The translations under genes and the position numbers were made by a program. A stretch of 64,000 nt of DNA, taken from NCBI GenBank assembly GCA_934148535.1, contig CAKPDF010000007.1, positions 4,088-68,087 on the forward strand, written 5' to 3'. This document shows, one piece after another, positions 53,356-60,994 of this stretch. How positions within the stretch are numbered: position 1 is the stretch's first letter; every line of letters begins with the position of its first letter. This stretch comes from an uncultured Bacilli bacterium. GTDB taxonomy: Bacteria > Bacillota_I > Bacilli_A > RF39 > UBA660. Below the pieces are notes generated by a model, which worked only from the letters and a program-made list of their open reading frames with translations, was not told the origin of the DNA and did not search any database.

Positions 53356-54013
53356 ACTTTCAAAAAGGCTAGTCCAAGTAGCAGACTTTGTAAATGATGG
53401 TGCAAAAATAGTAGATATCGGCTGTGATCATGGATTAACAGATATTTATATATTACAAACTAAAAAAGATGTATCAATAATAGCAAGTGATATAAATGAA
53501 AAAGCTTTAAGTAATGCAATAACAAATATTAAAAAATACAAACTAGAAAATAAAATATCTACAATCGTATCAGATGGATTAAGTGAAATAGATACAGATA
53601 ATATAGATACAATTATAATTTCTGGAATGGGAGCCCATACAATAGTAGGAATATTGCAAATAGGAAAATCAAAACTAAAAAATATTGACTCTATCATAAT
53701 TCAAAGTAACAATGATTTAGATTTTTTAAGAGAAAAAGTTACAAAATTAGGATATTACATAGAGGATGAAGCGTTAGTAAAAGAAAAAAAATTCATCTAT
53801 ACAGTAATAAAATTTAAAAAAGGAACTAAACACTATAATAAAAAGCAACTATATTTTGGACCTGTACTTTTAGAAAAAAATGATATTATATTTAAAGAAA
53901 AGAATAAAATAGATTTAGAAAAGTTAAAATTACTATATAAATTAATACCTAAATCACATTATAAACTAAAATTAAAAACTTACCTAAAAATAAAATTATA
54001 TAATAAAATTTAA
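53348..54013 (+). CDS. trmK: tRNA adenine-22 N1-methyltransferase
   Basis: TrmK methylates A22 in the D-arm of tRNA. The 221-residue protein has a Rossmann SAM-binding site (VDIGCDHGLTDI), the ISGMGAHTIVGIL block and QSNNDLDFLREKV, then a helical tail. It overlaps rpoD by eight bases; a sigA-trmK order is common in Bacillota. The usual next gene, a Nif3-like protein, is replaced here by an unknown membrane protein. Confidence 0.92.
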   Translation: MIKLSKRLVQVADFVNDGAKIVDIGCDHGLTDIYILQTKKDVSIIASDINEKALSNAITNIKKYKLENKISTIVSDGLSEIDTDNIDTIIISGMGAHTIVGILQIGKSKLKNIDSIIIQSNNDLDFLREKVTKLGYYIEDEALVKEKKFIYTVIKFKKGTKHYNKKQLYFGPVLLEKNDIIFKEKNKIDLEKLKLLYKLIPKSHYKLKLKTYLKIKLYNKI

Positions 54014-54026
54014 AGGAATGATGTTT

Positions 54027-54956
54027 ATGAAAAAGAAAGATATTATCTTAATAAGTATCATCACAGTTTTAACAATAATAATAATTTTTTTAGTAGTACA
54101 TATACTAACAACTAAAAATACAACTAATACAACAATAGAAGGGGAAGTATTAGCAAAAGGAAATGACTATATTTTACTAACTACAGATGATAGCACGGAT
54201 TATATAATAAATACAAAAGACACTGACTATTCAGAAGGAGATAAAATAAAAGTAGAAACAAAAAAAGTCTCTAAAAATAAAAGCCCTATAGAAGTAACTC
54301 CAGAGAAAATAACTATTATAGAGAAAAAAGAAAATACCAAAATAGAAGATAATCAAAAAGACAAAATTACAGTGCCAACAGAAAATACCCAAGATAATCA
54401 AACAACTACTGAAGAAAATAATCAAAATAATCAAACATCAAATAATACTCAAACCATTCAATCTACCACTGAAGAAAATTATAGTGAAGATGATGTAGTC
54501 AATTATTTTAATGATTTAGACAATAATCTAACAACCTATAGCGATAATGACGAGACATTAAAAAATAAAATAAAAACAAATTTTGTTAAATGTATAGATT
54601 TCATTTTTTATGGAAAAGAAATAGGTGGAAAAACATTTGCAGAATTAAGTAATAGTGCTAAAATTAAAATATTAAAAATAGCATTCTCCATTGATAGTAA
54701 AATTGACAGTAAAATTCCAGGATATAAAGATACAATATCATCAGCATATCATAATATTAAAAGTAAGTTGGTAGAAAAATATTTAGAAACAACCACAAAA
54801 ATTTGTGAAAGTGACCAAGAACTATGTAAGAATGCCAAAGCAGGATTTCAAGATTTAAAAACTAATTTTGGAATAACTTGGGACATAATAAAATCTATAG
54901 CGGGAAAAGGGACAACAAAGTTAAAAAATTGGTATGAAATATGGCGATATAAATAA
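54027..54956 (+). CDS. Membrane-anchored protein of unknown function with polar linker
   Basis: The 309-residue protein has one N-terminal membrane helix (about 6-28), a small beta-rich domain (about 38-95: EGEVLAKGNDYILLTT), a low-complexity linker rich in Asn, Gln and Thr (about 105-155), and a helical C-terminal domain. The bulk should be outside the cell. No family is recognised. Among three nearby ATG codons, 54027 gives the best spacing from AAAGGA. It is the last gene of the dnaG-rpoD-trmK operon (terminator at 54960-54988). Confidence 0.65.
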   Translation: MKKKDIILISIITVLTIIIIFLVVHILTTKNTTNTTIEGEVLAKGNDYILLTTDDSTDYIINTKDTDYSEGDKIKVETKKVSKNKSPIEVTPEKITIIEKKENTKIEDNQKDKITVPTENTQDNQTTTEENNQNNQTSNNTQTIQSTTEENYSEDDVVNYFNDLDNNLTTYSDNDETLKNKIKTNFVKCIDFIFYGKEIGGKTFAELSNSAKIKILKIAFSIDSKIDSKIPGYKDTISSAYHNIKSKLVEKYLETTTKICESDQELCKNAKAGFQDLKTNFGITWDIIKSIAGKGTTKLKNWYEIWRYK

Positions 54957-54959
54957 AAT

Positions 54960-54988
54960 AAAGTACTTGAAAATGAGTGCTTTTTTTT
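54960..54988 (+). terminator. Terminator of the dnaG-rpoD operon
   Basis: AAAGTACT (54960-54967) pairs with AGTGCTTT (54976-54983, one G-T pair), followed by Ts. TATAAT at 54990-54995 starts the next unit. Confidence 0.7.
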
Positions 54989-55025
54989 GTATAATTATAT
55001 AAAGAATAAGAAAGAGTTGATGTAT

Positions 55026-56588
55026 ATGGAAATAAGCAAAAAAGAAAGATTACAACAAATAATAAATGTATTAAAAGAAAATAAAATATTAGAGGGGCTT
55101 ACTCCAGAAAAACTAAGAATAATTTTAGAAAGTCTAGGTCCAACATTTATAAAAATAGGTCAAATAATGGCTTCTCGTAATGATTTACTAAAAGAAGACT
55201 ATTGCGATGAACTAGCAAAATTAAGAAATAAAGTAAAACCAATGAATTATAATGAAGTAGAGCTTATTTTAAAAGAAGAGTACCTTGAAAAGTATGATGA
55301 AATATTTGCAAGTATTGAAGAGCATCCAATAGGTTCTGCCTCTATAGCGCAAGTACATAGTGCAACCTTGAAAAATGGAGATAAAGTTGTAATCAAAGTT
55401 CAAAGACAGAATATAAAAGAAAAAATGTATACGGATATAGAACTTTTAAAACAAGCAGTTAATATCTTACATTTAGAAAGTATTATTCATCATATAATCG
55501 ATATCAATAGTTTTCTAGATGACATATATAAAAGTGCTTTAGAAGAGATGAATTTTAAACAAGAAGCAACATATATGGAAAAGTTCAGAAAAAATAATAT
55601 TAATGTTCCATATATAAAAGTTCCAAAAGTATATACAAATTATGTAACATCAAATGTATTAATAATGGAAAAAATAGAAGGATTAGAAATTTTAGATACA
55701 GAAGCATTAAAGAAAAATGGTTATAATTTAAAAACAATATCAGAACTTTTAGCAAATTCCTATATTAAACAAGCAATATATGATGGCTTATTTCAAGCAG
55801 ATCCACATCCTAATAATTTCAAAATACAAGAAGATAAAATAGTATATCTAGATTTTGGCATGATGGGAAAAACTAGTGAGCAAGAAAGATACATACTAGA
55901 AGATTGCATTAAAAATATAGTAAAGGAAAACTATTATGAGATTGTAGATAATATAATTGCTCTATGTAATCAAAAAGAATATAATCATCAAAAACTAGAA
56001 ACGGAAGTAAAAATAATACTAGAAAAATATAGTAAGTCTTCATTAAATGAAATATCAGTAGTATCATTTTTTAACGATTTTTATGCTATGTTAAAAGATA
56101 ATGATATAAAACTACCAAAAGATATAACTATGTTAATTAGAGGAATAATTGTAATTGAAGGATTATTAAAAGAATTAAACCCTGAAATAAGTTTATTTGT
56201 AGTTTTAGCAAATAAAGTAAAAGAAAGGGAAATAGAAAAGATAAAAAATGGTGAATATTTAAAAACAGCTATAAAGCAAACGGTAGCGACCACAGAAAAT
56301 ATGACAAAAATACCAGAGGAAATTTTAAAAATCACTAGAAATATAAATAACGGAGAAGTAAAAGCTAAAGTAGAACTGCATAACTCAAATAAGCAAGTAG
56401 ATAAAATAGAAACAATGTTGCATCAATTAGTAATTGGATTATTGGATGTTGCGTTTGTAATAGGAGCAAGCTTGATGGCAAGAGATAGTAACGAATCCTT
56501 GAGAAATATCTATTTATTTATTGCTTTAGTTTTATCAATATGGTTATTTATCAAAATGTATATAGATCATAAAACAAAAGGAATGTAA
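55026..56588 (+). CDS. UbiB/ABC1/AarF-family atypical kinase
   Basis: The 520-residue protein has the family's KxGQ motif in KIGQIMASRND, the Ala-rich loop IGSASIAQVHSA, the catalytic lysine in VVIKVQR, and the metal-binding DPHPNN and LDFGMMG, followed by two C-terminal membrane helices. These proteins help isoprenoid-quinone or other lipid metabolism by an ATPase activity; in an organism without visible quinone genes the role is open. The ATG at 55026 is used because the -10 box at 54990-54995 lies inside any longer version. Confidence 0.88.
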   Translation: MEISKKERLQQIINVLKENKILEGLTPEKLRIILESLGPTFIKIGQIMASRNDLLKEDYCDELAKLRNKVKPMNYNEVELILKEEYLEKYDEIFASIEEHPIGSASIAQVHSATLKNGDKVVIKVQRQNIKEKMYTDIELLKQAVNILHLESIIHHIIDINSFLDDIYKSALEEMNFKQEATYMEKFRKNNINVPYIKVPKVYTNYVTSNVLIMEKIEGLEILDTEALKKNGYNLKTISELLANSYIKQAIYDGLFQADPHPNNFKIQEDKIVYLDFGMMGKTSEQERYILEDCIKNIVKENYYEIVDNIIALCNQKEYNHQKLETEVKIILEKYSKSSLNEISVVSFFNDFYAMLKDNDIKLPKDITMLIRGIIVIEGLLKELNPEISLFVVLANKVKEREIEKIKNGEYLKTAIKQTVATTENMTKIPEEILKITRNINNGEVKAKVELHNSNKQVDKIETMLHQLVIGLLDVAFVIGASLMARDSNESLRNIYLFIALVLSIWLFIKMYIDHKTKGM

Positions 56589-56611
56589 TCTAATTATGTT
56601 CTTTTTTAGAT

Positions 56612-56640
56612 CCACTTGTAGATAAGATAGAGACAAGTGG
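56612..56640. repeat. 8-bp inverted repeat upstream of htpG
   Basis: CCACTTGT (56612-56619) and ACAAGTGG (56633-56640) with a 13-base spacer. It is not followed by a T run, so it is not a normal terminator; it may be an operator or mRNA hairpin. Confidence 0.35.
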
Positions 56641-56661
56641 TACTTCAAATAAATAAAAAAA

Positions 56662-56688
56662 TTAGCAATCAATATTGACAATTGCTAA
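56662..56688 (+). promoter_or_regulatory. CIRCE-like HrcA operator upstream of htpG
   Basis: TTAGCAATC (56662-56670), a nine-base spacer, and AATTGCTAA (56680-56688) reproduce the 9-9-9 layout of CIRCE (TTAGCACTC-N9-GAGTGCTAA), matching 15 of 18 arm positions. It overlaps the -35 box of the promoter at 56675-56703, where HrcA would block RNA polymerase. Confidence 0.65.
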
Positions 56689-56703
56689 TCTAAGTGCTAT
56701 TAT
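56675..56703 (+). promoter_or_regulatory. htpG promoter
   Basis: TTGACA (56675-56680) and TATTAT (56698-56703) with a 17-base spacer. The -35 box lies inside the CIRCE-like repeat. Confidence 0.7.
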
Positions 56704-56739
56704 TATCTTAGTTGGAAACAACAGAAAAGAGGAATAACA

Positions 56740-58623
56740 ATGAAAAACAAACAATTTAAAGCAGAGTCAAAAAAATTATTAGATTTAATGATTAACTCAA
56801 TTTATACAAATAAAGAAATATTTTTAAGGGAGTTAATATCTAATGCTAGTGATGCAATAGATAAATTATATTATAGATCACTAACAGATAAAAAGATAAA
56901 AGTAGATACTAATAAGTTAGAAATAAAAGTAAATATTGATAAAGAAAAAAGAGAAATAACAATAGAAGACAATGGTTGTGGAATGACAAATGTTGAGTTA
57001 GAAAGCAACTTAGGAACTATTGCCAAAAGTGGTTCATTAGCATTCAAAGAAGAAAATAAAGATAAAAATATAGATATTATAGGAATGTTTGGAGTAGGAT
57101 TTTACTCAGCATTTATGGTAAGTAGTGAAGTATCAGTATTATCAAAATCAATTGATTCCAATGATGCTTATATTTGGAAATCAAAAGGAGCTGAAGGATA
57201 CACAATTGAACCTTCTAAAAAAGATACAAATGGAACAATTATTACATTAAAGATAAAAGAAGATACAGAAGAAGAGAAATATAGTGATTTCTTAGAAGAA
57301 TATAAAATAAAAAGTATAATTAAAAAATATTCAGATTATATAAGATATCCAATTAAGATGAATGTAGAAAAAAGACAGTTAAAAGAAGGAACTAAGGATG
57401 AATATATAACAACTTATGAAGAAGAAACTATTAATAGCATGATACCAATTTGGAAGAAAAATAAAAATGAAGTATCAGAAGCAGAATATAATACTTTCTA
57501 CAATGATAAATTTTTAGATTATGACAAACCATTAAAAACTATTCATAGTAAAGTAGAAGGTCAATGTACTTATAATGCATTATTATATATACCATCACAC
57601 CTACCTTATGATTTTTATACTAAAGAATACGAAAAAGGATTGCAACTATACTCTAATGGAGTATTAATAATGGAAAAGTGTCCAGATTTAATACCAGATT
57701 ATTTTAGTTTTATAAAAGGACTAGTGGATACAGAAGACTTATCACTTAATATTTCTAGAGAAATGTTACAACAAGATCATTCAGTAAAATTAATAGCAAA
57801 AAGCTTAGAGAAAAAAATCAAAAAAGAATTAGAAAACATGCTAAAAAATGAAAGAGAAAAATATGAAACTTTCTTTAAAACATTTGGAATGCAAATAAAA
57901 TTTGGTATTTATAGTGATTATGGTATAAATAAAGATAATTTAAAAGATCTATTAATGTTTTATTCATCAACTGAAAAGAAATTAGTGACACTAGATGAAT
58001 ATGTATCAAGAATGAAAGAAGGACAAAAAAAGATTTATTATGCATGTGGTGAATCAAACGATAAAGTAGACTCAATGCCACAAGTAGAACTACTAAAAGA
58101 TAAAGGATATGAAATATTATATCTAACAGAATATGTAGATGAATTCGCATTACAAGCATTAATGGAATATAAAGAAAAAACATTTGCAAATGTATCCACT
58201 GATAATTTAGATTTAGATTCACAAGAAGAAAAAGAAGAACTACAAAAAACAAATGAAGAATCCAAAGCTATGTTTACATTAATGAAAGAAGCCTTAAAAG
58301 GTGAGAATATAGAAGAAATAAAGTTCACACATAGATTAAAAAATCATCCAGTTTGCCTAACTACAGAAGGTAATTTGTCACTAGAAATGGAAAAAGTACT
58401 TAATGCACTTCCAAACGATAATCAAGTTCAAGCCAAAATAGTAATGGAAATAAATGAATCTCATCCTATTGCACAAAAATTAAAAACATTATATAATAAT
58501 AACGAGGAGGAACTTAAAAAATATACAAAGATATTATATTCACAAGCCAGATTAATAGAGGGATTGCCAATAACTAATCCAACAGAAATAAGCAATTTAA
58601 TCTGTGATATAATATCTAATTAA
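56740..58623 (+). CDS. htpG: Molecular chaperone HtpG (Hsp90)
   Basis: HtpG is the bacterial Hsp90 chaperone, an ATP-driven dimer in the cytosol. The 627-residue protein has the GHKL ATP site (ELISNASDAID, DNGCGM, GMFGVGFYSAF), the middle domain with the conserved NISREMLQ, and the C-terminal dimerisation domain. AGAGGA precedes the ATG. The promoter carries a CIRCE-like operator, so heat-shock control by HrcA is likely. The following RDD gene starts after 11 bases and may be co-transcribed. Confidence 0.97.
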   Translation: MKNKQFKAESKKLLDLMINSIYTNKEIFLRELISNASDAIDKLYYRSLTDKKIKVDTNKLEIKVNIDKEKREITIEDNGCGMTNVELESNLGTIAKSGSLAFKEENKDKNIDIIGMFGVGFYSAFMVSSEVSVLSKSIDSNDAYIWKSKGAEGYTIEPSKKDTNGTIITLKIKEDTEEEKYSDFLEEYKIKSIIKKYSDYIRYPIKMNVEKRQLKEGTKDEYITTYEEETINSMIPIWKKNKNEVSEAEYNTFYNDKFLDYDKPLKTIHSKVEGQCTYNALLYIPSHLPYDFYTKEYEKGLQLYSNGVLIMEKCPDLIPDYFSFIKGLVDTEDLSLNISREMLQQDHSVKLIAKSLEKKIKKELENMLKNEREKYETFFKTFGMQIKFGIYSDYGINKDNLKDLLMFYSSTEKKLVTLDEYVSRMKEGQKKIYYACGESNDKVDSMPQVELLKDKGYEILYLTEYVDEFALQALMEYKEKTFANVSTDNLDLDSQEEKEELQKTNEESKAMFTLMKEALKGENIEEIKFTHRLKNHPVCLTTEGNLSLEMEKVLNALPNDNQVQAKIVMEINESHPIAQKLKTLYNNNEEELKKYTKILYSQARLIEGLPITNPTEISNLICDIISN

Positions 58624-58634
58624 GGAAGTTTAAT

Positions 58635-59492
58635 ATGAATATGAAAACAATATTAAATAGAGTTTTCGCATATGCAGTTGATTTATTAATTTTATTATTA
58701 GTATCCTCAATCCTAACTAATATTTCATTTCTAAATCCACAATTAAAAAATTATAACAAATATTATGGACAATTATCAGATTATGCTAAAGAATATAATT
58801 CATTTATCAGTGATTTAGAAAAATATTATAAAGATGGAGAACTAAGTGAAAAAAACTATACAAAATTAATAGAAAATCATAAAAAATATGAGGAAAATCT
58901 ATCAAAGTACTATGAAGATAGTAAATTAAGTAAAAAAGAATATAAAAAATTAGAAGGTGAAGTAGAAAAAGACTATCAAAAAAAATATGAGGACTTGGCA
59001 TATAAGATAGCTAAAAATTCTAGTATTTCATCTGCTATCTATATAATAGTAACAATATTATATTTTGGTATATTCAATCTAGTTACTGATGGTCAAACCT
59101 TAGGAAAGAAGATATTTAAGTTAAAGATAGTCTCTTCCGTTTCTGATGATAGTAAACCTAATATAGTAAGTTATCTAATAAGAAGTGTACTATTATATAA
59201 CACCATATATTATTTAGTATCATTAATAGGAATATATACACTAAATAAAGAAAATTATTACTTAGTAACAAATATAGTGTATCAAATTCAATATTATATA
59301 CAAATAATAATAATATGTATGGTAATGTTAAGGACTGATGGTAGAGGACTTCACGATATCTTAGCAAAAACAAAAGTAATATCAATTAATGATATTAAAG
59401 ATGGACTTTCAGAAGAAAACAAAACTACTGAACCAAAAAAAGCTAAATCAAGGAAAAAGAAAACAGTAATAGAAGCAGAAGTAGAAGAATAG
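58635..59492 (+). CDS. RDD-family membrane protein with coiled-coil insertion
   Basis: The 285-residue protein has the RDD pattern: NRVFAYAVDLLILLLV in the first helix (with Arg8 and Asp15), GQTLGKKIFKLKIV between helices, and GRGLHDILAKTKVI at the end. Between the first two helices a charged, lysine/glutamate-rich coiled coil of about 85 residues (40-125) is inserted, which is longer than in ordinary RDD proteins. The C-terminal tail is basic then acidic. RDD proteins are thought to transport ions or protect membranes. It follows htpG by 11 bases. Confidence 0.8.
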   Translation: MNMKTILNRVFAYAVDLLILLLVSSILTNISFLNPQLKNYNKYYGQLSDYAKEYNSFISDLEKYYKDGELSEKNYTKLIENHKKYEENLSKYYEDSKLSKKEYKKLEGEVEKDYQKKYEDLAYKIAKNSSISSAIYIIVTILYFGIFNLVTDGQTLGKKIFKLKIVSSVSDDSKPNIVSYLIRSVLLYNTIYYLVSLIGIYTLNKENYYLVTNIVYQIQYYIQIIIICMVMLRTDGRGLHDILAKTKVISINDIKDGLSEENKTTEPKKAKSRKKKTVIEAEVEE

Positions 59493-59525
59493 CTTTTGCT
59501 TCTATTGTTTCAAAAAGGAGGAAAA

Positions 59526-60173
59526 ATGAAGAACGATTATTTAAGTAAAGTATTTATGAATTTATTTTTAGGGTTATTAATTACCTTTCTAACAGGATAT
59601 ATTATTAGTACAAATATAGAAGCAACATATTTCTTCTGTGTAGGTAGTATGCCATGGATATTAGCAATAATAGAAGTTGTAATAGCAATAATATTGCCAG
59701 TAAGAATACAGAGAATGTCTCCAACAACTGCAAAAATATTATATTTTCTATATGCAGGATTAACAGGATTAACATTTTCATCATTATTTGTATACTATCA
59801 AATGTCATCACTTATATGGATATTCTTAATGACATCAGTAATGTTTGGAATATTTGCTTTTATTGGCAAAACTACAAAAATAGATTTAACGAGATATGGT
59901 ATCTATTTATTAATGGGGTTATTAGCTGTCTTAGTATTAGCAATAATAAATATATTTGTTTTAAACGAAGCATTAGATATGATAGGTTGTACTATAGGAA
60001 TAGTAATATTTTTAGGATATACAGCATATGATATGCAAAGAATCAGCATGTTAAATTATTATAATTTATCAGAAGAAAATATGGCAGTAATTGGAGCATT
60101 CAATCTATATCTAGACTTTATAAATATCTTCATAAAATTACTTAGAATATTTGGAAAATCAAATGATAATTAA
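59526..60173 (+). CDS. BI-1/YccA-type (Bax inhibitor-1 family) membrane protein
   Basis: The 215-residue protein has seven membrane helices and the BI-1 family features: a TM1 VFMNLFLGLLITFLTGY, an acidic AYDMQRI in the next-to-last loop, and a final ALYLDFINIF-like segment (NLYLDFINIFIKLLRIFG). Bacterial members are pH-sensitive calcium leak channels or FtsH modulators. The ATG at 59526 follows AAAGGAGGAA; an upstream in-frame codon at 59496 precedes that site. Confidence 0.88.
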   Translation: MKNDYLSKVFMNLFLGLLITFLTGYIISTNIEATYFFCVGSMPWILAIIEVVIAIILPVRIQRMSPTTAKILYFLYAGLTGLTFSSLFVYYQMSSLIWIFLMTSVMFGIFAFIGKTTKIDLTRYGIYLLMGLLAVLVLAIINIFVLNEALDMIGCTIGIVIFLGYTAYDMQRISMLNYYNLSEENMAVIGAFNLYLDFINIFIKLLRIFGKSNDN

Positions 60174-60178
60174 AATTT

Positions 60179-60208
60179 AAGAAAGACTAAAATATGTCTT
60201 TCTTTTTG
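60179..60208 (+). terminator. Terminator after the BI-1 gene
   Basis: AAGAAAGAC (60179-60187) pairs with GTCTTTCTT (60196-60204), followed by Ts. Confidence 0.75.
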
Positions 60209-60214
60209 TATAAA

Positions 60215-60905
60215 GAAAACCCCCAGATTGTCTGGGGGTTCCGTTTAGCTTAAGCGTTGAGTCTTTCAAAATAAAATCTCCTTTGCTATAATTTAATTGC
60301 GGTCTGCCAACTGCAAATTAATAAGCAAAGGAGGTAAAGTCCAATGAAGGACATTAATAGTTTAGCACATACTAAGTGGAATTGTAAATATCATATTGTA
60401 TTTGCACCGAAATATAGAAGAAAAGAATTTTATGGAATAAATAGATTGGAAATAGGAAAGATTCTAAGAGAATTATGTAAGTGAAAAGATGTCAATATAA
60501 TAACTGCAGAAGTATGTCCAGATCATATTCATATGTTTGTGGAAATTTCACCTAAAATTAGTATATCATCTTTTATGGGATTTTTAAAAGGTAAAAGTAG
60601 TGTAATGATATATGCAAGGTGGGGAAATATGAAATACAAGTATAGAAATCGTTCTTTCTGGTGTAGAGAATATTATGTTGATACAGTTGGAAAAAATGAG
60701 ATTGCAATAAGAAAGTATATAGATAATCAATTAAAAGAAGACAGACTATCAGAACAATTAACGCTAGATAAAATTGACCCGTTTATGGGTAGCAAAAAAT
60801 AGTTTTGCAAAAGGCAGATCGTAACTCGCGCTTTTAAGCGTAGCCAGAACAATAAGCCTTATAGGCGTTAGAGAAAAACCACCGGCTAATGCCGGTGGAT
60901 ATTTA
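60215..60905 (+). mobile_element. IS200-type insertion sequence (inactivated)
   Basis: A single Y1 transposase gene is flanked by subterminal hairpins rather than inverted repeats: AACCCCCAGA (60218-60227) with TCTGGGGGTT (60231-60240) at the left, and CCACCGGC (60879-60886) with GCCGGTGG (60891-60898) at the right. CTCCTTTGCT (60278-60287) and AGCAAAGGAG (60324-60333) can pair so that the Shine-Dalgarno sequence is hidden, a known feature of IS200 that keeps transposition rare. The GC content is visibly higher than in the surroundings. The exact ends are approximate. Confidence 0.85.
60344..60802 (+). pseudogene. tnpA: IS200-type Y1 transposase with in-frame TGA
   Basis: The 153-codon frame encodes a complete HUH transposase: HIH at codons 61-63 and the catalytic Tyr at codon 125 in KYIDNQ. 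Codon 47 is TGA (60482-60484), in LCK-stop-KDV, where relatives often have Trp. One G-to-A change would explain it. All other parts are intact, so the mutation looks recent. A start at 60533 would give an 89-residue tail containing the Tyr but not the HUH residues. Confidence 0.88.
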
Positions 60906-60940
60906 CTTTGTGAAACTATATTAACTAATAATTTATATAC

Positions 60941-60970
60941 TTGAAAAAACACCATAATTTATGCTATACT
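60941..60970 (+). promoter_or_regulatory. mutS promoter
   Basis: TTGAAA (60941-60946) and TATACT (60965-60970) with an 18-base spacer, just after the IS200 right end. Confidence 0.6.
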
Positions 60971-60994
60971 TATCAAGTAGTAAAGGTGAGTAAA

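Noticed and set aside
59654..60031. Second-frame ORF inside the BI-1 gene
   Set aside because: It is an Asn/Ile-rich shadow frame with no start signal, fully inside a well supported gene.
60482..60484. TGA read as tryptophan (alternative genetic code)
   Set aside because: TGA is the proper stop of intact genes in the window (for example 24184-24186, 41391-41393, 15396-15398) and Trp is encoded by TGG throughout, so the TGA in the transposase is a nonsense mutation.
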